From Caldilineaceae bacterium (GTDB lineage Bacteria > Chloroflexota > Anaerolineae > Caldilineales > Caldilineaceae), in NCBI GenBank assembly GCA_022823185.1, contig JAJDXQ010000009.1:104551-168550 (forward strand): a DNA stretch of 64,000 nucleotides. Direction: 5' to 3'. A model generated the notes under the pieces. The model worked only from the letters and a program-made list of their open reading frames with translations. It was not told where the DNA came from and searched no databases. The translations under genes and the position numbers were made by a program. Positions 25,582 through 34,135 of this stretch are shown piece by piece. Every line of letters begins with the position of its first letter. The stretch's first letter is position 1.

Positions 25582-26682
25582 ATGATACAGTTTGACTTTG
25601 GCCGCCTGGAGCAAGTAGAACTGCGAACCGTTTGGGTGAGTGAAGACAGCGACTTCGCCTCGTGGCTGGCGCGCGGCGACAGCCTCGCGCTGCTCGGCGA
25701 AGCCATCAACATGGACCTGGAACTGGAGGACACCGAAGGCTGGGTCGCACCCTACCCACGCGGTGTTGTCTGCCGTTCCCGCGGCAGCGGCGGCTACGTA
25801 GTCATCGAAAATCAACTGGAACATACAGACCAGAGCCACCTGGGCCAGCTGCTAACCTACGCAGCCGAATTGAAAGCAGTGACCATGGTCTGGATAGCCG
25901 CGCAATTTACCCAGGAAGATCGCAACACGCTCAACTGGCTTAACGAAGTTACCAATGACAATATTCGGTTTTTCGGCCTGGAAGTAGAACTGTGGCGAAT
26001 CGGCGAATCGCCCCTGGCCCCCAAATTCTATCTCGTAAGCAAGCCCAGCGGCTGGGGCGGCAACGCCGATGAGCGCACGCAATCGCCAGTCGGTGGCTCG
26101 CCTTCCTCCACCCCGAACCCAACGCCGCCGCCCACACCTACCCCGACAACTGACCCGTCCCCGAATCCACCTGAAACATCCCTGGAAGATCAGCTTCAAC
26201 AGGTCGAAAACGAACTCCAGCTCGAATATCAACTCGTCGAGAATGAGCTGCAGATGGAGTACTGGCAGGCGTTGCGAAAACACCTGGAAGACAGCGGCAG
26301 CTTTATCCGGCCAGGCACGCCCCGTTCACAGAACTGGATGAACTTTGACGTCGGGCACTGGCGCCTGCGTATGACCGCTTTCAACAATATGCGAGAAGGC
26401 GGGATCGGCGTTCAACTGGTGATTCGCGAAGGTGATGCAGAGGTCTCCTACAATACGCTCTACCAGCAGCGCGGCGAAATCGGAGCCGAAATCGGCGACG
26501 CCTTGGAGTGGCGCGAGCTGCCCGAACAAAAGCAGGGCCAGGTGATGTTGCGCAAATATAACGCCGACCCGACCAACAGGGCGCAGTGGCCGGATCAACA
26601 CGACTGGTTCCGGGAGAAACTGGAAGCGTTCGATCGGGCTTTCCGCCCCCGGATCTCCACCTTTGGCGCCTCTGCCTCGTAA
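25582..26682 (+). CDS. DUF4268-type protein with Pro/Thr linker and coiled coil
   Basis: 366 aa. The N-terminal third has a restriction-endonuclease-like pattern (VVIENQLEHTDQSHLGQLLTYAA with a strand-Glu-x-Gln and helix) seen in DUF4268 proteins. A Pro/Thr/Ser-rich linker (about 175-205) is followed by a near-repeat coiled-coil segment (QVENELQLEYQ / LVENELQMEYW). The C-terminal domain (about 240-366) contains WMNFDVGHW, EIGDALEWRELPEQ and HDWFREKLEAFDRAF, typical of DUF4268. I choose the ATG with GGAGG 10 bases upstream rather than a GTG at 25561. Family function is unproven; DNA-end or nuclease-like activity is inferred from the fold pattern. Confidence 0.82.
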   Translation: MIQFDFGRLEQVELRTVWVSEDSDFASWLARGDSLALLGEAINMDLELEDTEGWVAPYPRGVVCRSRGSGGYVVIENQLEHTDQSHLGQLLTYAAELKAVTMVWIAAQFTQEDRNTLNWLNEVTNDNIRFFGLEVELWRIGESPLAPKFYLVSKPSGWGGNADERTQSPVGGSPSSTPNPTPPPTPTPTTDPSPNPPETSLEDQLQQVENELQLEYQLVENELQMEYWQALRKHLEDSGSFIRPGTPRSQNWMNFDVGHWRLRMTAFNNMREGGIGVQLVIREGDAEVSYNTLYQQRGEIGAEIGDALEWRELPEQKQGQVMLRKYNADPTNRAQWPDQHDWFREKLEAFDRAFRPRISTFGASAS

Positions 26683-26734
26683 ACGCCGCTGAGCGCAAGG
26701 CCCGCCCTGATCTCGTAGCTCTTCCGACTGTTCG

Positions 26735-26784
26735 CCGCCCATCCGGCCCCCTCTGCCAGAGCCGAATGGGCGGTTTACTCTGTT
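26735..26784 (+). terminator. Terminator of the DUF4268-type gene
   Basis: Stem CCGCCCAT (26735-26742) with ATGGGCGG (26766-26773), extended inside by CGGC/GCCG after one mismatch, followed by TTTACTCTGTT. Placed between convergent genes, with the T-rich side correct for the plus strand. Confidence 0.6.
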
Positions 26785-27842
26785 CAGCCCCCGTCCCGTT
26801 CCCCTTCCTTGACGATTTCAGGCGCAAAAACCCCCTTGTCCATGATGCGCTCTCCGTCCACATGGATCGTGCACTGCGTTGGAATGACATCGACATGATG
26901 GTCCGACTTCCAATCCGCGCCTGTCTGCTTCCCGTACGGGTCGCCAAAGGCAACGTGTACGCCCGGGAACTTCTCGTCCTGAAGTAAATTCCCCACCAAT
27001 CCTGTCAAGGCGATGTTGGTGCCGATCGCGAACTCCCCCGCCCGGTCCGCGTTTTCCGCCCCATAAATGTAGGATCGGACATCCTCCGCTAATCCCTCGT
27101 CTTCGCAGCCGACCTCGATCACCCTTCCCTTCTCAACTGCAAAGGTCACAGGCGTGTCGAGAATCCCGTACCGTTCGCTGAAATAGTCACCCAACTCATC
27201 CGCCACCAGAACGCCGTTGACGTCCCGCGGCGAGGTGAACGTCTCCCCCTCCGGCAGATTCCCCCATTCGCCCGCTTCATGGTAGAGCCCGTGACAAGGA
27301 ATCCAATTGAACGCCGGATCAAAGCTGGCCGTCAAGTCCGTTCCCTTCGGATTGGTCACCCGTATCTCCGCCGCGTTGCGCACAATCCCGTGAACGCGCA
27401 TCGTGACTTTATAAATGCGCTGGTAGTCCACTCGCATCCCCTGCATCATCAACGGCGGGGTGATGTTGATCATGTGGCCGTGGCGGGCCCCGTCCGGGTT
27501 TGCCTGCATGACAGCGGGCATATAGGCCATCCGGAACTTCAACTCCCCCGGCCGGCTGCTGGCGGTGTAGAAGCTGACATGCGGCTGGAATCGTTCCAGC
27601 TCCGCCTGCAGCGCAGCCGGCATCGCCGTAATCGGCCGCGTGCCCAGCGCCTCCAGCGTATACGTCTCCACTGCAGCGGCGATCGGACCCGCGGCATCGG
27701 CCAGAGCCTGGCTGATCAGCGAAGAACCCTCGTCCCCGAGAATCAGCACGCGCTCGCCCGGCTGCAGCCCCATGCAGACCCGAACCGCGGCCTCCGCCCC
27801 GGCCCTCATCTCTTCAAGAGTATATTCCCCGGTTTCCTTCAT
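26784..27842 (-). CDS. M29-family aminopeptidase (AmpS/AmpT-like)
   Basis: About 352 aa, metallo-aminopeptidase of the thermophilic M29 family or its close relatives. Candidate metal ligands are the Glu in NLPEGETFTSPRD, the Glu in AGEFAIGTN, and the C-terminal HHVDV and Tyr in GDPYGKQTG. The N-terminal domain begins LEEMRAGAEAAVRVC and LQPGERVLILGDEG. I use the ATG at 27842 with AGGAGG upstream; the frame is open for another 30 codons into the TrkH-type gene, but those residues look unrelated. The 2,5-dihydroxypyridine dioxygenase group shares this fold, so substrate is uncertain. Confidence 0.87.
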   Translation of the reverse strand: MKETGEYTLEEMRAGAEAAVRVCMGLQPGERVLILGDEGSSLISQALADAAGPIAAAVETYTLEALGTRPITAMPAALQAELERFQPHVSFYTASSRPGELKFRMAYMPAVMQANPDGARHGHMINITPPLMMQGMRVDYQRIYKVTMRVHGIVRNAAEIRVTNPKGTDLTASFDPAFNWIPCHGLYHEAGEWGNLPEGETFTSPRDVNGVLVADELGDYFSERYGILDTPVTFAVEKGRVIEVGCEDEGLAEDVRSYIYGAENADRAGEFAIGTNIALTGLVGNLLQDEKFPGVHVAFGDPYGKQTGADWKSDHHVDVIPTQCTIHVDGERIMDKGVFAPEIVKEGERDGG

Positions 27843-27924
27843 CTCTTTGCAAGCCTCCTGAACTGACGTTGTGTGCCCGGCGGCCCCTATTCTCGGCGGC
27901 CTCCAGCCGAACTCTTCTGCGCCC

Positions 27925-29454
27925 CTACCCAAGAATCACCGGTTCTTCCGGATATTGAATGAGCGAAGGCCGCTCCCTCTGCGCCAGGGCGATGACGATC
28001 GTCAACGGCCCCAGTCGACCCCAAAACATCGTCAACGCGATCAGCGCCTGGCCCCACTCGTTAAGCCTTCCCGTGAAGCCGAGAGAGTAGCCGGCATTCG
28101 CGAACGCGCTGACAACTTCGAACCCAATCGCGAAGATATCCCCCTGATGCAATAGCGACAGCACCATCGTAACCGCCCCCACCAGGAGAGTGCTGACCGT
28201 CATGATCGCGACCGCCTTGTTCAAGGTTTCGCGCGGGACTGAGCGGCCAAACGCCACGGCCTGGTTGTCGCCTCCCTTGGCCGTTGCCAGGGCCGAAATC
28301 AGCAACACGCCGACGGTGCTGCTCGTCACACCCCCGGCCATGCTCGCCGGCGCGCCGCCGATGAACATCCAGAATAGCAGCATCAGCTGCGTGCTCTGGC
28401 TCAGCTCTTCCAGGGGCAGTATCGTCAATCCCGCGGTGCGCGCCGATATGACGGTGAAAACACTGATCGCGATCTGCTCTCCCAGTGTATGGGCGGCCAG
28501 GTTCACAGCGAAAAGGTCCCGATCAAGAAACATCACTGCCAAACCGAGTGCGAGAAGCGCTGCGGTCAGGCCCAAAGTGATGCGCGTGTTCAGCGCCAGC
28601 ATTCGACTCCTGAAGTAACCGGCCAGGTCGTACAGCACCGCAACGCCCACGCCCCCAAGAATGATGAGCAGGGACATCACCGTAAGCGTGAAATAGTCGG
28701 CGCCGAAACCGAATACCGGCTCGCGGCCGCTGCCGGCAAACAGGTCGAACCCGGCATTGCAGTAGCTGCTGACCGCGTGAAAGAGCGCCAGCCACAACGC
28801 CTCCCCGTCGGGAAGCTCCGTCCGCCAGCGCAGCCAAAGCAGCAGCGTGCCGACCGCCTCTATCGACACAGTGATGACCAGAACATAGAGCGCAAGATTG
28901 GCCACGCTGCCCAGCCGGCCCCAGTGACGCGTCAGCGCAAACTGTCTGTCCCCTCCCAACGACTGATGGATCACAAACCGTTCGTTGAGCGTTACGCGCC
29001 GCCCTACCAGGCGGAAGAGCAGCACGCTGAAGGCGATAAACCCGACCCCGCCCACCTGGAGCAGCCCCAAGAGGACGACCTGTCCGAACCTGCTGAAATC
29101 CGTGGCCGTCGTGAGCACGCCCAACCCCGTCACCGTCACGGCGCTGGTTGACGTGAAGACGGCCTCAACCCAGGAAATCGTCACGCCCGAATTCGTGGCC
29201 GCGGGCAGCTTGAGAAGCACTGTTCCCAGCGCAATGATGCCGGCGAAACCATAGATCAGCATTCGGGGCGCCTGCGCCTTCGAAGCGCGGCGCCCTGAAA
29301 CTCTCTCGTTCGCTGCGTCGTCGGGGCCCTGACCCGGTGGCTTGGCCGCGTCCTCCTGCTCTTCCGGGTGGAGCCTAAGCAGCAGCTCGCCGGAGGCGAC
29401 GTCCTCGTTGGCGCCGCGTTCTTCTCTACCTCGATCAGCCTTGCCGTTCTTCAT
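27925..29454 (-). CDS. TrkH/KtrB-type potassium uptake channel subunit
   Basis: About 509 aa. After a charged N-terminal tail of about 65 residues come four M1-P-M2 repeats; the filter glycines are seen in AVTVTGLGVL, SSYCNAGFD, ISARTAGLT and SAFANAGYSLG. The core is the size of KtrB. No KtrA/TrkA regulatory subunit gene adjoins, though an SLC13 gene with TrkA_C segments is 4 kb away; a partner is expected elsewhere. The start is uncertain: the ATG at 29454 lacks a good ribosome site, and an upstream ATG (29511) is open. An operator-like inverted repeat overlapping a TATAAT on this strand lies 300 bases upstream. Confidence 0.9.
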   Translation of the reverse strand: MKNGKADRGREERGANEDVASGELLLRLHPEEQEDAAKPPGQGPDDAANERVSGRRASKAQAPRMLIYGFAGIIALGTVLLKLPAATNSGVTISWVEAVFTSTSAVTVTGLGVLTTATDFSRFGQVVLLGLLQVGGVGFIAFSVLLFRLVGRRVTLNERFVIHQSLGGDRQFALTRHWGRLGSVANLALYVLVITVSIEAVGTLLLWLRWRTELPDGEALWLALFHAVSSYCNAGFDLFAGSGREPVFGFGADYFTLTVMSLLIILGGVGVAVLYDLAGYFRSRMLALNTRITLGLTAALLALGLAVMFLDRDLFAVNLAAHTLGEQIAISVFTVISARTAGLTILPLEELSQSTQLMLLFWMFIGGAPASMAGGVTSSTVGVLLISALATAKGGDNQAVAFGRSVPRETLNKAVAIMTVSTLLVGAVTMVLSLLHQGDIFAIGFEVVSAFANAGYSLGFTGRLNEWGQALIALTMFWGRLGPLTIVIALAQRERPSLIQYPEEPVILG

Positions 29455-29756
29455 CGCCACTGTATGCAGCCGTCTGCTTTCTGCGATCCGGCGAAACCGC
29501 CGCCGCAACATACCCTGCCCCAGCCAACCTGAATGTAATGTACACCCGCGCCTGTGCCGTTCCAAAAAGGAGAAAGCGTCCCGCCAGAATTTTCAAACCT
29601 TTCAGTTCGCGCCTGCAAGACCAACCTCCGCCGCCGCCTTCACCCCAAACGCGCATCCACGTCGGGCGTCAATGAGGCTCCCTGTCGCCGCGCCGGTTCT
29701 CTAGGGCCAAAACATTATCTGCCGGAGGGAGCCCCCCCTCCCCCGATTTTTACTTG

Positions 29757-29774
29757 GTATAAAAATTATTATAC
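29757..29774 (-). promoter_or_regulatory. Operator-like inverted repeat overlapping a TATAAT
   Basis: GTATAA (29757-29762), six bases, TTATAC (29769-29774), in a sharply AT-rich patch. On the minus strand the right arm contains a perfect TATAAT (29768-29773), so it could be the promoter and repressor site of the potassium channel gene. No good -35 is seen. Confidence 0.4.
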
Positions 29775-29979
29775 GGAATAAAAATCCAGGTCGGCATCTG
29801 GCCCCCCCCGCCCTGTCTCCTCTTCTTCAAAGTCCATCTCTTCCTGAAAGTGCTGCGTCGGCCCATTGCGCGCACGCCCAAAGAGTGAAGAGACGGTCTG
29901 CCCTCCGGCTTCGCAACGCGGCGAGTCCATGCGTGGCGTTCAACTGTGGCAACCTTGGCTGAAGTTCCGTCTGTTGCGT

Positions 29980-29995
29980 CAAATCGCTCGATTTG
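29980..29995. repeat. Short inverted repeat, 7-bp arms
   Basis: CAAATCG, two bases, CGATTTG. Palindromic, of the size of a dimeric regulator site, but without a promoter recognised next to it. Confidence 0.45.
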
Positions 29996-30080
29996 CTATG
30001 CGAAGGTTCCGCGCAGGAGGTACGCGTGCCAACCCATTCTGAGACCCGCCAAAACAGAAAAAAATCATGTGTCAGCACAC

Positions 30081-30140
30081 GTAAACGCCCGCATACGCAC
30101 GTCAACGCTCGTAAACACACGTAAACGGTCGTAGACGCTC
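30081..30140 (+). repeat. Six tandem copies of a 10-bp repeat
   Basis: In strict 10-base register: GTAAACGCCC, GCATACGCAC, GTCAACGCTC, GTAAACACAC, GTAAACGGTC, GTAGACGCTC. Consensus is about GTAAACGCTC. The period equals one helical turn. It lies about 330 bases upstream of the histidine phosphatase gene. Confidence 0.85.
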
Positions 30141-30471
30141 ACACCACGGCTCCCGTCTTTCACCTATCACCACGAACCCCATAGTCCACATTCTACTTGG
30201 CCCCGATCGCAATGAAGCACCCGGAAACGGCTCCAGCGCCATTGAACTGAACCCCGTGTGAACCGGTTCCCTCCGCGTCCTCCTTCACCTCCGATCCCTG
30301 GTGGATCAGATGCCGCAGCTCAACACTGCCAAAACGCCCTTCTCGCGCCGCACTCAATTGACCCAATTCTTGCCATTTCTCACCTGTTCATGTACTCTCA
30401 CCCTGTATGCGCGTTTCCCTTGCGCCAGGATTTTCCGTCTCTCCTGTCTTAGTGCGGAGAACTGACTTCAC

Positions 30472-31197
30472 ATGATACTTTACCTGATTCGTCACGGACA
30501 GTCAGCCAACAATCTTCTCGCCGAGCAACTCAAAGAGCGGGCTGGCCCGTATCCCTTTGAGTCCTATATGAAGCAGCGGGTCGCCGAACCGCCGCTGACC
30601 GACTTGGGGGAAAGCCAGGCCGAAAGGCTTGGCGAACACGCGCAAACTCTGCCATTGACCCGCCTCTATTGCAGCCCCATGCTGCGCACGATGCAGACAG
30701 TTCGGCCCCTTGCCCAACTGAAGGGACTCAATCCCGCCGTGTGGATCGACCTGCACGAGCACGGCGGCGTCTTCCATCGACCCGGCTCCGACGCCGCGGC
30801 TGTCGGCCAGCCGGGCCTCAACCGCTCGGAAATGAGCAAGCTCTTTCCCGGCTATCAGCTTAACGGAATCAGCGACAAAGGCTGGTGGCGCGGCGGCGAA
30901 GAGGACCTCGCCTCGTGCCATGCCCGCGCCGTGCGGGTCGCCGACAGACTGCACCGCATGGCCAGAGAACTGACAGAGGATGAGAGCATCGCCGCCGTCA
31001 GTCACGGCACCTTTATGGATAGCCTCCTGAAAGCCCTCCTCGGCAGACTGCCCGGCACAGGACTCTATTTCAACCACCACAACACCGGTGTCACCCGCGT
31101 CGACCTGAACACGCCTGCAAGCGGCGGTAGCCCTCTGGTTAACATCCGCTATACGAACCGGGCCGAACACCTCAGGGAAGACCATCTGACCTACTGA
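30472..31197 (+). CDS. Histidine phosphatase family protein (phosphoglycerate mutase-like)
   Basis: 241 aa. The phospho-histidine motif is LIRHGQS (His8), supported by SPMLRTMQT, the conserved Glu-containing segment DLHEHGGVF and the second His in AVSHGTFMD. The branch is the broad phosphatase group rather than a dedicated glycolytic mutase. The start is ATG with GGAGA upstream. It is followed after 12 bases by thrH, so the two are likely co-transcribed and may both be phosphatases of small metabolites. Substrate unknown. Confidence 0.9.
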   Translation: MILYLIRHGQSANNLLAEQLKERAGPYPFESYMKQRVAEPPLTDLGESQAERLGEHAQTLPLTRLYCSPMLRTMQTVRPLAQLKGLNPAVWIDLHEHGGVFHRPGSDAAAVGQPGLNRSEMSKLFPGYQLNGISDKGWWRGGEEDLASCHARAVRVADRLHRMARELTEDESIAAVSHGTFMDSLLKALLGRLPGTGLYFNHHNTGVTRVDLNTPASGGSPLVNIRYTNRAEHLREDHLTY

Positions 31198-31209
31198 GAG
31201 GAGCGATCA

Positions 31210-31836
31210 TTGGCCGACTTACGCCCCTGCCTGTTTGCCAGCGACCTGGAGGGCGTTCTCGTCCCCGAAATCTGGATCGCCTTTGCCGAAAAGACCGGTA
31301 TCGAGCAGCTGCGCCTGACCACGCGTGACGTTTCCGATTACGATCAACTCATGCGGATGCGGCTCAAGATCCTGAAAGAACGCAACCTGCGCCTCCAGGA
31401 CATTCAGGACGTTATCGCCACCGTCGCGCCTCTGCCCGGCGCCGAGCAGTTCGTTGACTGGGTTCGAGAGCGGACCCAATTCGTAATCATCTCCGATACC
31501 TTTTACGAGTTTGCCCAGCCGCTCATGGCGCAACTCGGCTTTCCAACCATCTTCTGCCACTCTCTCGAAGTCGACGCAGAAGGAACCATCACCGGATATC
31601 GCCTGCGCCTGGCCCAATCCAAACGCAAGGCGATGGCAGCCTTTCGCGACCTGAAGTTCCGGACCATGGCGATGGGTGACTCATACAACGACATTGCAAT
31701 GCTCAGGAATGCCGATACTGGCATCCTCTTCGACCCCCCGGCCAACGTAATCGAAGACCATCCCGACCTGCCTGTCGTCCGAAAATACTGTGAAGCGCAG
31801 TCAAGCATAGAGGCCTGGTTAGCGGACGGAGCATAG
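31210..31836 (+). CDS. thrH: Phosphoserine phosphatase/homoserine phosphotransferase (ThrH)
   Basis: 208-aa HAD enzyme. It closely follows Pseudomonas ThrH from memory: SDLEGVLVPEIWIAFAEKTG, YDQLMRMRLKIL, IISDTFYEFAQPLM, GDSYNDIAML. The nucleophile Asp12 is in SDLEG (Asp-x-Glu rather than Asp-x-Asp, as in ThrH itself). ThrH dephosphorylates phosphoserine and can transfer the phosphate to homoserine, linking serine and threonine metabolism. The start is TTG, with AGGAG six bases upstream, and no ATG lies before the conserved N-terminus. Confidence 0.93.
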   Translation: MADLRPCLFASDLEGVLVPEIWIAFAEKTGIEQLRLTTRDVSDYDQLMRMRLKILKERNLRLQDIQDVIATVAPLPGAEQFVDWVRERTQFVIISDTFYEFAQPLMAQLGFPTIFCHSLEVDAEGTITGYRLRLAQSKRKAMAAFRDLKFRTMAMGDSYNDIAMLRNADTGILFDPPANVIEDHPDLPVVRKYCEAQSSIEAWLADGA

Positions 31837-31880
31837 GATTCCCCCCTTGCCCTTTCCGCTCTGCAACTGAGATTGGTTAG

Positions 31881-32399
31881 ATGGCCGCATCGCCGACCGG
31901 CCCCACACAGGCGGCGCCGAAGTCCGGTTCCACCGAGTTGGTGACCGTTCTTGGCTACATTCTGACGGTGTCCTACCCTCTCCTCGCGCTGTCTACGGGC
32001 GTCCGGGCTCTGTTTCAGCTCTTCTTGAAAGAAGGGGTCGTCAACTACCTTGCCCCGACCTTGAGCCTCGTGGCCGCCCTCTCCTACCTGACAGCCACGA
32101 TCGGCTTCGCCTACCGCACGCGCTGGGCTTGGCGCCTCTCGGTGAACGTACTTTTCTTCGAGACCGCCCTCACACTGCTCGTCGGTTCTCTCAGCCTCTA
32201 CATCCCCGAAGCAATCGGCCGTACCGTCTGGCGTCACTTTGGCGCCGACTATGGCTATTTTCCTCTGTTCCAACCTGTAATCGGTCTGGTCTGGCTGTTC
32301 TGGCCCTCGATCAGACAACAATACGGACTGTCCACTGGCCCCGTTCGCGTCGGGGACGGCTCCGTCAAGAGTCAAGAAGCAAGGATGAGGGATAAATGA
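31881..32399 (+). CDS. Four-helix membrane protein, coupled to the iron-type permease
   Basis: 172 aa with about four hydrophobic segments (roughly 22-42, 57-78, 88-108 and 132-146) and hydrophilic ends. No family recognised. Its stop overlaps the start of the permease gene by 4 bases (ATGA), so the two are translationally coupled. It could be an accessory of that transporter or unrelated. Base composition matches neighbours. Confidence 0.75.
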   Translation: MAASPTGPTQAAPKSGSTELVTVLGYILTVSYPLLALSTGVRALFQLFLKEGVVNYLAPTLSLVAALSYLTATIGFAYRTRWAWRLSVNVLFFETALTLLVGSLSLYIPEAIGRTVWRHFGADYGYFPLFQPVIGLVWLFWPSIRQQYGLSTGPVRVGDGSVKSQEARMRDK

Positions 32400-34099
32400 C
32401 CGGCGGGAAAGGGTCGCCTTCGTCAACCCGAAGGAGCATAGCGAGTCAGGTCCTGCGCAACGCATATGCTTCAGGGCCGCTCAGCCATGCAGGTGACGCC
32501 ACCCGTCTTGCCGTTCACCGGCATTTCAGCGCGCTCTTCAAAGCCGCTGTCCTCCTCGTCGCGCTGGCTATGCTGCTGCCTCCCGCCTACCTGGTCTACC
32601 GAGCCGCGGGCGTCGGCTTGAACGAGCTGACTGGCCTGTTCAGCCGCACGCGCATCCTCCAAATCATGTGGAACAGCCTCATGCTCACCTGCGGCGTTAC
32701 CGCTCTCTCCCTTGCCCTGGCCCTCCCCCTGGCATGGCTGACCGAGAGAACCGACCTCCCGGGACGCAAGATTTGGACTGTGCTGGCAATGATGCCGCTT
32801 GTCATTCCAAGCTATGTCGGCGGATACACGCTGATCGCCATGTTCGGCCCCCGCGGGATCCTGCAGGAACTGCTGCATCCTTTCGGCGTAGAGCGGCTGC
32901 CTTCGATCTACGGCTTTACCGGCGCGCTCTGGGTCCTCACGCTCTTCACCTATCCCTATATCTTCATGAGCGTGCGCGCCGCGCTTCACAGGTTCGACCC
33001 TTCGCTCGAAGAAGCCGCGCGCTCACTTGGCTACAACGGGCTGCAGACCTTTCTGAGAGTCACATTGCCCAATTTGCGTCCGGCCATCACCGCAGGCGGG
33101 CTGCTGGTCGCCCTGTACACGCTAAGCGACTTCGGCGCGGTCTCCCTCCTGCGATTCAACAGCTTTACCCGGGCGATCTACGTTCAGTATCTGAGCAGCT
33201 TCGACCGCAACGTCGCGTCTCTCCTGTCATTGGCGCTGATCGTGTTTACGATTATACTACTGCTGCTCGAACGCAACAGCAGAGGGCGCGGCCGACCTCG
33301 CTACTATCGCAGCAGCAGCGGCGTGGTCGCTCCCCGTAAACGCATTGAGCTCGCTCGCCGTAAGTGGCCTGCGCTCGCCTTCTGTTCAATCGTCGTGATG
33401 GCCGCCCTTGTGCTGCCTACCAGCGTGATTCTGTACTGGTTGCTGCGAGGACTCGCAGCCGGCGAGCCCCTGGCTCCCGTCTGGGCCGCGACGCTAAACA
33501 GCTTCCGCGCCGGCGCCCTGGCCGCCGTTGCCGCCGCTGCCCTCGGCCTTCCTGTCGCCTATGGCGCCATCAGACTGGGGGGCCGCTTGATGACTTTCGC
33601 GGCGCGGGCCGTCTATCTCGGTTACGGACTGCCGGGCATCGTCATCGCCCTTAGTCTTGTTTTCTTTGGCGCAAACTTTGCTCCATGGCTCTACCAGACT
33701 CTGTGGATATTGGTGTTCGCCTATGTCGTACGCTTTCTGCCTCAGGCCATGGGCGCGATGCAAATCAGCTTGTCGCAGATGAATCCTCGCCTGGAGGAAG
33801 CCGGACGAAGTCTGGGTCTGGGCAATCGCGCCGTTTTCAGGCGCATAACCGCCCCGATTGTTCGCCCTGGCATTCTGGCTGGAATGGCTCTCGTCTTTCT
33901 GACAACGGTGAAAGAGCTGCCGGCAACTCTGCTCCTGAGTCCAACCGGCTTCTCTACCCTGGCGACGAAAATCTGGTCGGCAACCGACGAAGCGTTTTTT
34001 GCCCGGGCCGCCGCGCCCGCGCTGATTCTCTTGGCAATGTCAGCCTTTAGTATCTTTCTCGTCCTTACGCAGGAGGAAAGGGAAGTGAGCAGCGGCTAG
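32396..34099 (+). CDS. Fe3+-type ABC transporter permease (FbpB/AfuB-like)
   Basis: 567 aa with two fused BPD_transp_1 halves, as in FbpB/SfuB. EAA loops are seen in both halves: [25 protein letters not shown] broken over about 200-225, and [24 protein letters not shown] at about 460-485. The order permease then ATPase fits a ferric iron or thiamine/spermidine-like importer of this class. No periplasmic binding protein gene adjoins, which is unusual. The start is ATG with GAGGGA upstream, overlapping the preceding membrane protein gene. Metal specificity is inference from family. Confidence 0.9.
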   Translation: MTGGKGSPSSTRRSIASQVLRNAYASGPLSHAGDATRLAVHRHFSALFKAAVLLVALAMLLPPAYLVYRAAGVGLNELTGLFSRTRILQIMWNSLMLTCGVTALSLALALPLAWLTERTDLPGRKIWTVLAMMPLVIPSYVGGYTLIAMFGPRGILQELLHPFGVERLPSIYGFTGALWVLTLFTYPYIFMSVRAALHRFDPSLEEAARSLGYNGLQTFLRVTLPNLRPAITAGGLLVALYTLSDFGAVSLLRFNSFTRAIYVQYLSSFDRNVASLLSLALIVFTIILLLLERNSRGRGRPRYYRSSSGVVAPRKRIELARRKWPALAFCSIVVMAALVLPTSVILYWLLRGLAAGEPLAPVWAATLNSFRAGALAAVAAAALGLPVAYGAIRLGGRLMTFAARAVYLGYGLPGIVIALSLVFFGANFAPWLYQTLWILVFAYVVRFLPQAMGAMQISLSQMNPRLEEAGRSLGLGNRAVFRRITAPIVRPGILAGMALVFLTTVKELPATLLLSPTGFSTLATKIWSATDEAFFARAAAPALILLAMSAFSIFLVLTQEEREVSSG

Positions 34100-34135
34100 C
34101 CATACATCCAGCCGCAGAACACAGCCCCAAGCGCC

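Larger units (their letters stand above)
29455..30471. other. 1-kb region without a recognisable gene
   Basis: The largest gap in the window. Frames here give no recognisable protein. It holds an AT-rich island with an inverted repeat (29757-29774), a second short inverted repeat (29980-29995), and a six-copy 10-bp tandem repeat (30081-30140), each listed separately. A non-coding RNA or long leader cannot be excluded. Confidence 0.55.

Noticed and set aside
29827..30120. Minus-strand frame of 97 codons in the large gap
   Set aside because: Its N-terminal part is a translation of the 10-bp tandem repeat; no homology signal and no ribosome site.
30081..30140. CRISPR array
   Set aside because: The units are 10 bases in direct contact without spacers, and no cas gene is near.
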